64,000 nt of DNA from NCBI GenBank assembly GCA_026399025.1, contig JAPLRU010000111.1, positions 1 to 64,000 on the forward strand, written 5' to 3'. A model generated the notes under the pieces. It was not told where the DNA came from. It worked only from the letters and a program-made list of their open reading frames with translations, and searched no databases. Below, in pieces: positions 58,219 through 64,000 of the stretch. The stretch's first letter is position 1, and each line of letters starts with the position of its first letter. This stretch comes from Methylobacter sp. Lineage in GTDB: Bacteria; Pseudomonadota; Gammaproteobacteria; Methylococcales; Methylomonadaceae. A program made the translations under genes and the position numbers.

Positions 58219-58749
58219 ATGTTAGAAGAAAACTTTATCGCAGAAAAAAGAAGATTTCACATTGAAGAAGCTATTTTGGTTTTGTTATTGATTTTGTCGC
58301 TGGTCGGCATCGGTATCATGGATTTTTCGCCTGCGGACGGTTACGGCTACTGGCTGATCCTGGTTTTTGTATTTTGCCTGTTTGCAATGATCATCGGTTG
58401 GCTGCAATCCAAGCACCGCAGCGAAGATTTCAAGATTATCCTGCGCGAACAATCCATACATTGGACCACATCGTTGCTGGTGGTGGGCGGCGTGTTTTTA
58501 ATACATCAGTCCGGACGCATCCCCGAAGAGGATGCAGGCTTGATTATCCTGCTTATTTTATCGCTGTCGACCATACTCGACGGCCTGCGTGTGGGCTGGC
58601 GTTTTAGCTTGGTCGGGCTTTTTCTGGGCGTTGCCGCGGTGATTTCCGTCTATACGCCGCATTTTTTGTGGATAGAATTGGGTATTGCGATTTTGATCAT
58701 TATGGCGACTATTTTATGGGAATTATGGCAGGAAAGAAGAGCGCAATGA
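58219..58749 (+). CDS. Conserved membrane protein of unknown function
   Basis: 176 residues. A short charged N-terminus (MLEENFIAEKRRFHIEE) is followed by five predicted membrane segments: EAILVLLLILSLVGIGIM, GYWLILVFVFCLFAMIIGW, TSLLVVGGVFLIH, LIILLILSLSTILDG and two closely spaced ones ending IELGIAILIIMATILWELW. No family motif is recognisable. Its stop overlaps the aroE start (ATGA), so it is cotranscribed with aroE. Confidence 0.8.
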   Translation: MLEENFIAEKRRFHIEEAILVLLLILSLVGIGIMDFSPADGYGYWLILVFVFCLFAMIIGWLQSKHRSEDFKIILREQSIHWTTSLLVVGGVFLIHQSGRIPEEDAGLIILLILSLSTILDGLRVGWRFSLVGLFLGVAAVISVYTPHFLWIELGIAILIIMATILWELWQERRAQ

Positions 58750-59585
58750 TGACCTTGCCGGACCGTTACGCCGTATTCGGCCACCCGATCAAGCACAGCA
58801 AGTCGCCGCGAATTCATCGGATGTTTGCCGAACAGACCGGGCAAACGCTTGACTACAGCGCAGTGGAAGTGCCTGCCGAACAATTCGAGACAGCGGTCGC
58901 GGCGTTTTTTGCCGAAGGCGGCAAAGGCTTGAACTGCACGGTACCGCTGAAAGAACTCGCTTGGCGCTACGCCGAGCATAAAACCGAACGTGCGCAATTG
59001 AGTAAGGCCGTCAACACGCTTGCGCTTCAGGCAGACGGTTCGATACTGGGCGATAACACCGACGGCATCGGTTTGGTAAGCGATTTGACCGTCAATCGGG
59101 GCATTGCCTTAGCGGGCATTCGTATCCTGATTTTGGGAGCAGGCGGAGCTAGTCGGGGCATCATCAGCCCGATTCTTGAGCAATTGCCGCAAACGCTCGT
59201 TATCGCCAACCGCACCGAAGACAAGGCGGTCAAACTCGCCGCTGAATTTCAAGCTAAAGCAACGATCACCGGTTGCGGTTTTGACGGTTTGGAAAATCAA
59301 CAGTTCGATTTGATTTTAAACGCGACCTCAGCCAGCCTTAGCGGCCAACTGCCGCCGTTGCCGGTCGGTTTATTGGCGGCCGGCGGCAACTGCTACGATC
59401 TCGCCTACGGCAACGAGCCGACCGCTTTTGTGCGTTGGGGGCGGGAAAATCATGCGGCAAACAGCCTGGATGGCTTGGGTATGCTGGTTGAGCAGGCGGC
59501 GGAGGCTTTTTTTATCTGGCGTGGCGTTCGGCCCGCAACCCCGCCTGTTATCGAGCTGCTGGATTCGGAGCGGCAAAAAGCATAA
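58746..59585 (+). CDS. aroE: Shikimate dehydrogenase
   Basis: About 279 residues. NADP-dependent reduction of 3-dehydroshikimate to shikimate in aromatic amino acid synthesis. The substrate domain has GHPIKHSKSPRIHRMFAEQ and NCTVPLKELAW with the catalytic Lys; the nucleotide site is GAGGASRG near residue 125 and the NADP motif is NRTEDKA; GDNTDGIG gives the catalytic Asp. In this copy the usual NVTVP reads NCTVP. ATG 58746 overlaps the membrane-protein stop. A CACGAAGG repeat follows the stop. Confidence 0.95.
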   Translation: MMTLPDRYAVFGHPIKHSKSPRIHRMFAEQTGQTLDYSAVEVPAEQFETAVAAFFAEGGKGLNCTVPLKELAWRYAEHKTERAQLSKAVNTLALQADGSILGDNTDGIGLVSDLTVNRGIALAGIRILILGAGGASRGIISPILEQLPQTLVIANRTEDKAVKLAAEFQAKATITGCGFDGLENQQFDLILNATSASLSGQLPPLPVGLLAAGGNCYDLAYGNEPTAFVRWGRENHAANSLDGLGMLVEQAAEAFFIWRGVRPATPPVIELLDSERQKA

Positions 59586-59650
59586 CACCACGAAGACACG
59601 AAGGAACACGAAGTTTTAGCGTTGTTTCTCTTCATGTTTTCGTGGCGGAG
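59585..59650. repeat. CACGAAGG inverted repeat, copy 2
   Basis: ACACCACGAAGACACGAAGG followed by AACACGAAGTTT (59585-59616) and, inverted, CATGTTTTCGTGGCG near 59632-59646. It is related to the 4075-4152 element and sits between aroE and the gamma-carbonic-anhydrase-like gene, where it may act as a transcription boundary. Confidence 0.6.
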
Positions 59651-59659
59651 TAATAAACC

Positions 59660-60190
59660 CTATCCTTTTAAATATTCGTTTTTCAAGCGAATATACTGCT
59701 GGGCGGAATAGGCCAAAAATTCTTTTTCCGATTCCGTTAAAGGCCGGGCTTGCTTGGCAGGCACACCCACGTAAAGATAGCCGCTTTCCAGCGTTTTCCC
59801 CGGCGGTACCAACGCTCCCGCGCCCAACATCACATAATCTTCAAGCACGGCGCCATCCATAATAATTGCGCCTATGCCGATCAAACAATAATCACCGACG
59901 GTGCAGGCGTGAACCACCGCCCGGTGGCCTATCGTAACATTGTTGCCGATCAGTAAAGGATGGCCTTGAGCGGTATACGGACCGGCGTGAGTCACATGCA
60001 ATATCGAACCGTCCTGCACATTAGTGCCGTCGCCGATAACGATGCGCTCAACATCGCCTCTGAGCACCGTCGTAGGCCATATCGAAACCTCATTGCCCAA
60101 GGTTACGTCGCCGATCACGACGGCACTGTCATCAATAAACACCGATGCGCCGATTTTGGGGGCTATCCCGTTAAATGTCCTGATTGCCAT
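59660..60190 (-). CDS. Gamma-carbonic-anhydrase family protein
   Basis: 176 residues. A left-handed beta-helix protein of hexapeptide repeats (GDVTLGNEVSIW, IGDGTNVQDGSILHVTH, IGNNVTIGHRAVVHAC). The zinc-type histidines His68, His89 and His94 are in place (LHVTH and GHRAVVH), as in YrdA and archaeal gamma-carbonic anhydrase. Activity is not proven for most bacterial members. It is transcribed towards aroE and follows lptG, separated by 21 bases. Confidence 0.9.
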   Translation of the reverse strand: MAIRTFNGIAPKIGASVFIDDSAVVIGDVTLGNEVSIWPTTVLRGDVERIVIGDGTNVQDGSILHVTHAGPYTAQGHPLLIGNNVTIGHRAVVHACTVGDYCLIGIGAIIMDGAVLEDYVMLGAGALVPPGKTLESGYLYVGVPAKQARPLTESEKEFLAYSAQQYIRLKNEYLKG

Positions 60191-60211
60191 TTTGATCCCG
60201 TTATTAACTGT

Positions 60212-61282
60212 TTACACTTGTATCCGTTTTAACGCGAACAGCGCCAGCGCTAAAACCGTCAAGCTCGGAATAACCGCCATTAACGGCGGATAAAGGTCGT
60301 AAATCAGCCCGATATGGCCGACGATTTTATCGATAATATTAAAGCCCATGCCGATGACGACGCCTATCATCATCCGGCCGCCCACGTTAACGCCGCGAGT
60401 GACGCCAATAACAAAAGGCGCGGACACCAGCAGCATAATTACCACCACCAAAGGATTCATTACCCGGCCCCAAAAAGCCAGTTCAAACTCGTGCGATTTT
60501 TGATGATTATCCTTTAAAAAATCAATGTACATGGCCAAATCGTACATGGATAAATTATTTGGGTTGACCACGACAATCTCCAGTAAATCCGGGGCAATGG
60601 TGGATTGCCATAGTTGCTCGTTTTGCGCCGTTGCCGTTATCTGTTGCAACGAAACCTCCGATTGCTTGATCCGTTCCAGTTGCCATTGCTGATTACCTTG
60701 AAAAACCGCTTTCTCCGCATGGGTCGAATAACGCAAGCGGTGTTGCTCATCCAATTCATAGATACTGATGTCGGCCAAGCTGCCGTCATCCTCGATTTTG
60801 CGGACATTAATAAACTTTTTGCCTTCACGCAGCCAAAGCCCATATTTGACATTCATCACCACCTGTTCATTTTGGGCGGTCACTTTAATCACCCGTGCCG
60901 CCCTTTCGGCTTCCGGCGCGACAAATTCACCAACCACTATAGAAATAGCGACTAAAATGCCGCCCGCCAGCATCACCGCCTTAATAATGCCGAAAATGGA
61001 CAAGCCGGCGGCGCGCATTGCAATCAGTTCGCGATTGTTACCCATCGCACCCAAGATAAACAGGCTGCCAAGCAACGCCGATGCCGGCATCAATTCGTAA
61101 AAAACGGTAGGCGAAGTTAAGGCAAGATAATAAAAAATCTCTGTCAAGCCGTAACTGCCTTTGCCCAGATCCTTTAATTCATCGCTGAAAGTGAACAGAT
61201 TGAATAAAGTTAACAGCAATAAAAGCGCAACAAAGGAGCCTTTCAATATTTCCCTGACGATGTAACTCGTTAATACATTCAC
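60212..61282 (-). CDS. lptG: LPS export permease LptG
   Basis: About 356 residues. With LptF and LptB it extracts lipopolysaccharide from the inner membrane. Three membrane segments at each end flank a periplasmic beta-jellyroll: SYIVREILKGSFVALLLLLTLFNLF, then AMRAAGLSIFGIIKAVM, and in the C-terminal half NPLVVVIMLLVSAPFVIG and a final segment ending ALFALKRIQV. The start is GTG at 61282, overlapping the lptF stop (GTGA), so the two are coupled. Upstream in-frame starts inside lptF are unlikely. Confidence 0.93.
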   Translation of the reverse strand: MNVLTSYIVREILKGSFVALLLLLTLFNLFTFSDELKDLGKGSYGLTEIFYYLALTSPTVFYELMPASALLGSLFILGAMGNNRELIAMRAAGLSIFGIIKAVMLAGGILVAISIVVGEFVAPEAERAARVIKVTAQNEQVVMNVKYGLWLREGKKFINVRKIEDDGSLADISIYELDEQHRLRYSTHAEKAVFQGNQQWQLERIKQSEVSLQQITATAQNEQLWQSTIAPDLLEIVVVNPNNLSMYDLAMYIDFLKDNHQKSHEFELAFWGRVMNPLVVVIMLLVSAPFVIGVTRGVNVGGRMMIGVVIGMGFNIIDKIVGHIGLIYDLYPPLMAVIPSLTVLALALFALKRIQV

Positions 61283-62415
61283 TGAAACACCTTTTCCCTG
61301 ATTTTCATCGCCAGCCATTGCCGGCCGTATAATCTCGCCAATAAGATCCCGCCGATTAACAACAGCAGGGTATTGACGCCGGTAACGCCCAGCCATGGGG
61401 GAATCGTTTGCGTCATGACCCAGCTTTGGCTGACACGGATAAGATTGCCGTAACTGAAATAAATTAAAAAGCCCACCAGCATATTGCCGTAAACACCGCT
61501 GCGAGGCGACATCTGGGCTAAAGGCACGGCAATAAAACTCAGCAACAGGATTCCCATCGGAATAGAAAATCGGCGTTGCAATTCGGCAATATCGGAGATT
61601 TGGCCGGACTCGACTAAGGTCTCGCTGGCTACCGATTCCTTGCCGAATTTAACGGCGGATTCTTTGGTATCCATTCTTACCGCATATTCGGCAAACTGTT
61701 CGAGCACAAAATTTACGGTTCCCGGCTGCCCTTGTATGCGTTCGCCGTTTTCTAAAATAATATAACGACCGTCCGATAAATCTTCCATCCTGCCGGATTG
61801 GGCATTGATAATCGCCAAGTGGCTGCCCTGCCGGTGCTGGACAAAAACCTGATGCATTTTTTTATCGGCATCGATTTTTTCCACATAAAAAACCAGGTCG
61901 CCCTGGCTGTACTCGCTAAATTTTCCGGCGGCAACGCCCCGGATATCGGCCGATTCCTCATCCTGATGGATGAGTTGATCCATTCTGGCTTCGGCCCAAG
62001 GCGAAACATAGAAGGACAAGCCGGTTGACAGCACGCTTAAAGGAAAAATCAGCAGGAATATGGCGCGATACACGGTTCCGGCGCCGCCGCCTGCCGACGC
62101 CACGGCCGACATCTCCTGATCCCGGTACATCCGGCCCAAAACCATCAACACCGCCATAAACAAGGCCGCCGGCAAAAACGCGGCGCCGGCGATAATGGTT
62201 TTCAAACCCAGAACGGTCAGCAAGGTTTGATTGGACACCTGCCCTTCAACCGCCTTGTCGAGAACCCTGATGAACTGCCGACTGACGATAATAACGACGA
62301 TAACAGACCAAACCGCCAGTAATGTTTTCAATAAATCCAAGGCGATCATTTTATCCAGGACGGTGATCAATTGACGCCGCCCCGAGTTGTAGCCTTTGCT
62401 CCACTTTGCTTCCAA
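61279..62415 (-). CDS. lptF: LPS export permease LptF
   Basis: About 378 residues. The partner of LptG, with the same layout of three N-terminal and three C-terminal membrane segments around a periplasmic domain (LDLLKTLLAVWSVIVVIIVSRQF, LGLKTIIAGAAFLPAALFMAVLMVLGRMYRDQEMSA, SIPMGILLLSFIAVPLAQMSPRSGVYGNMLVG). The start is TTG at 62415 preceded by GGGAGA; an internal TTG (LITVLDK) or ATG near residue 23 is also possible. It overlaps lptG by 4 bases and is divergent from pepA, the usual gammaproteobacterial arrangement. Confidence 0.92.
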   Translation of the reverse strand: MEAKWSKGYNSGRRQLITVLDKMIALDLLKTLLAVWSVIVVIIVSRQFIRVLDKAVEGQVSNQTLLTVLGLKTIIAGAAFLPAALFMAVLMVLGRMYRDQEMSAVASAGGGAGTVYRAIFLLIFPLSVLSTGLSFYVSPWAEARMDQLIHQDEESADIRGVAAGKFSEYSQGDLVFYVEKIDADKKMHQVFVQHRQGSHLAIINAQSGRMEDLSDGRYIILENGERIQGQPGTVNFVLEQFAEYAVRMDTKESAVKFGKESVASETLVESGQISDIAELQRRFSIPMGILLLSFIAVPLAQMSPRSGVYGNMLVGFLIYFSYGNLIRVSQSWVMTQTIPPWLGVTGVNTLLLLIGGILLARLYGRQWLAMKIREKVFQ

Positions 62416-62718
62416 GCGTGTCTCCCATTAAAACGAATATGTTGTACAACGAAACCAAAAGGCGCGACGGTCATTAAAGAATATCGACATTCACCTTTAA
62501 ATGGTAAGTAAAGGAGCATTTTATAGAAACAGTGCGATTAGCAGTAGCTCATTGTGAGTGTCGCGATGTTTGAATAGTTACACCGTGTCTCTTCAATCAA
62601 TATTTGTGCGGTATAATCACGGCTAAACCGCGCATCTTGTAACGGACGTCTCGAACAGGCTATTTCCGGCCTACTCAAGATGACACTCTCAATTCAACCC
62701 AAATAAGCGAGTTAAGTT
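62416..62718. other. Divergent promoter region of lptF and pepA
   Basis: About 303 bases. A TATAAT on the plus strand at 62612-62617 could be the pepA -10; no clear -35 is visible. No RNA gene or repeat seen. Confidence 0.5.
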
Positions 62719-64000
62719 ATGGACTATTCAATAGAAACAACACCCTTAGAAGAATTGCAATGCGATTGTGTCATTGTCGGTGTTTATCAAGACCAGCAAC
62801 TCAGTCCTTCTGCAACCGTCCTTAATGCCTGCACCCAAGGGCTTATCAAAAATATCGTCAACCGCGGCGACCTGAGCGGTAAAAACGGCGAAACCGCATT
62901 AATCAATTTTATTCCCGACAGTAAAATCGAGTCTATCTTGTTGGTCGGACTGGGTGAGAATAAGCCCTTATCCGGTAAAAACTATAAAAAAGCCTTGGTG
63001 GCTGCGGTTAACAGCTTGAAAAAGCCGCAGATCAAATCGGTCGTTTGCTGTCTAGCGGAATGCGACGTTGAAAACCGCGACCGGCAATGGAAATCCAGGC
63101 ATATCATCGAGGTCTTTAGCGATGCGGTGTATCAATTTACTCATACAAAATCCGATAAAGAAACCGAAAGCAAGATTGAAAAAATCGCTATCGCCGCCAC
63201 CGAAACCGAGCGCGCATTAGCTTATGCCGGTTTGGTGCAGGGCAAGGCTGTTGCCGAAGGCACCGATTTGACCAAATACTTGGGCGATTTGCCGGGCAAC
63301 ATCTGTACGCCGACTTATCTTGCCGAACAGGCGATTGAGTTGGGCAAAAAATACCCCAGTCTGACGGTTAAAGTGCTTGAAGAAGCGGATATGGCGGCGC
63401 TGGGTATGGGCGCTTTCCTGTCCGTTTCGCGCGGCAGCCGTCAACCGGCCAAATTAATCAGCTTGGATTATCAATGCGGCGAGAAAAACGCCAAGCCTAT
63501 CGTTCTGATTGGCAAAGGTCTGACTTTTGACGCGGGCGGCATTTCATTAAAACCGGCCGCCGGTATGGAAGAAATGAAATACGACATGTGCGGCGGCGCA
63601 ACGGTTTTAGGGGTTTTGCTTGCCGCCGCGCAAATGCAATTGCCGCTGAATATTATCGGGCTGATTCCGTCATCGGAAAATATGCCCGACGGCGACGCCA
63701 ATAAACCGGGCGATATTGTGACCAGCATGTCCGGCAAAACCATTGAAATAATCAATACCGATGCCGAAGGCCGTCTGCTGCTGTGCGACGCTTTAACCTA
63801 TGCGGAACACTATAATCCCGATGTGGTGATCGATATTGCCACGTTGACCGGCGCGGTTGGCGTGGCTTTGGGGCGCATCACCGTCGGCTTGCTCGGCAAC
63901 GACGACGCTTTATGTAATGACTTGCTTGCCGCCGGTGAGATCGCTAACGACAGCGCTTGGCGCTTGCCGCTCTGGGAAGAATATCAGGAACAACTTAAAT
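62719..64000 (+). CDS. pepA: Leucyl aminopeptidase PepA, 3' end beyond window
   Basis: The first 427 residues of a leucine aminopeptidase (M17), a hexameric, two-metal exopeptidase, also a DNA-binding factor in E. coli (XerCD recombination, carAB control). The N-terminal domain is followed by the catalytic domain: metal and catalytic residues in IGKGLTFDAGGISLKP, KYDMCGGATVLG, and NTDAEGRLLLCDAL with downstream ATLTGAVGVALG. The sequence is open to the window end, so the last 70 or so residues are missing. It lies divergent from lptFG; holC and valS commonly follow pepA in gammaproteobacteria. Confidence 0.97.
   Translation, partial: MDYSIETTPLEELQCDCVIVGVYQDQQLSPSATVLNACTQGLIKNIVNRGDLSGKNGETALINFIPDSKIESILLVGLGENKPLSGKNYKKALVAAVNSLKKPQIKSVVCCLAECDVENRDRQWKSRHIIEVFSDAVYQFTHTKSDKETESKIEKIAIAATETERALAYAGLVQGKAVAEGTDLTKYLGDLPGNICTPTYLAEQAIELGKKYPSLTVKVLEEADMAALGMGAFLSVSRGSRQPAKLISLDYQCGEKNAKPIVLIGKGLTFDAGGISLKPAAGMEEMKYDMCGGATVLGVLLAAAQMQLPLNIIGLIPSSENMPDGDANKPGDIVTSMSGKTIEIINTDAEGRLLLCDALTYAEHYNPDVVIDIATLTGAVGVALGRITVGLLGNDDALCNDLLAAGEIANDSAWRLPLWEEYQEQLK

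Overview
The window reads as a chromosomal segment of a gammaproteobacterium, most likely a methane-oxidising member of the Methylococcales. The housekeeping genes (dnaA-dnaN-recF-gyrB, rpmH-rnpA-yidD-yidC-mnmE, leuS-lptE-holA, cmoAB, lptFG/pepA) are gammaproteobacterial in sequence and order. A reductase closely resembling MmoC of soluble methane monooxygenase, and several small secreted proteins without a recognised family, point towards methanotrophs. The genus is an inference; no pMMO, methanol dehydrogenase or rRNA gene lies in the window.

Layout: 0-4 kb holds the edge of a probable group II intron, a glycine-zipper lipoprotein, a YbbP-like permease and a GIY-YIG protein. 4.6-14.8 kb is the replication cluster: gyrB, recF, dnaN and dnaA on the minus strand, facing away from rpmH-rnpA-yidD-yidC-mnmE on the plus strand, with two parS-like palindromes at the recF/gyrB junction. 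15.2-19.6 kb has an orphan integrase arm-binding-domain protein and a large GGDEF-EAL protein. 20-26 kb is a moxR-DUF58-DUF4381-batA-batB operon split by a toxin-antitoxin pair whose toxin is frameshifted. The 484-bp gap at 26 kb carries DnaA boxes and an AT-rich tract and is a candidate oriC. 26.4-29.5 kb has DUF4124, SDR and CPXCG genes and two divergent paralogous secreted helical proteins. 29.8-34.4 kb is a nitrosative-stress block: MmoC-like reductase, hcp behind a sigma-54 promoter, and divergent norR. 34.5-38 kb has a porin and htpG behind a sigma-32 promoter. 38-42.7 kb is a tandemly duplicated two-gene signalling module (CheY-TPR regulator plus minimal histidine kinase). 42.7-50.9 kb has holA, lptE, leuS, a YbeL-like protein, an orphan ParA ATPase, a DUF6883/DUF4926 pair and lnt. 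51-54 kb is a histidine kinase with an N-terminal ethylene-receptor-type copper-binding domain. 54.4-64 kb has cmoB, cmoA, mlaC, hemB, a membrane protein, aroE, a gamma-carbonic-anhydrase-like protein, lptG, lptF and the start of pepA.

Three genes are broken in this sequence: dnaA (short out-of-frame deletion between domains I and III), hemB (about 27 codons missing with a frameshift at the metal/active-site loop) and the PIN toxin. dnaA and hemB are normally essential, so assembly or sequencing error is the first explanation to exclude. The most interesting biology is the ethylene-receptor-like kinase, the duplicated CheY-TPR/kinase module in which one regulator has lost part of its acidic pocket, and the orphan integrase-arm protein preceded by four TCATGA sites.
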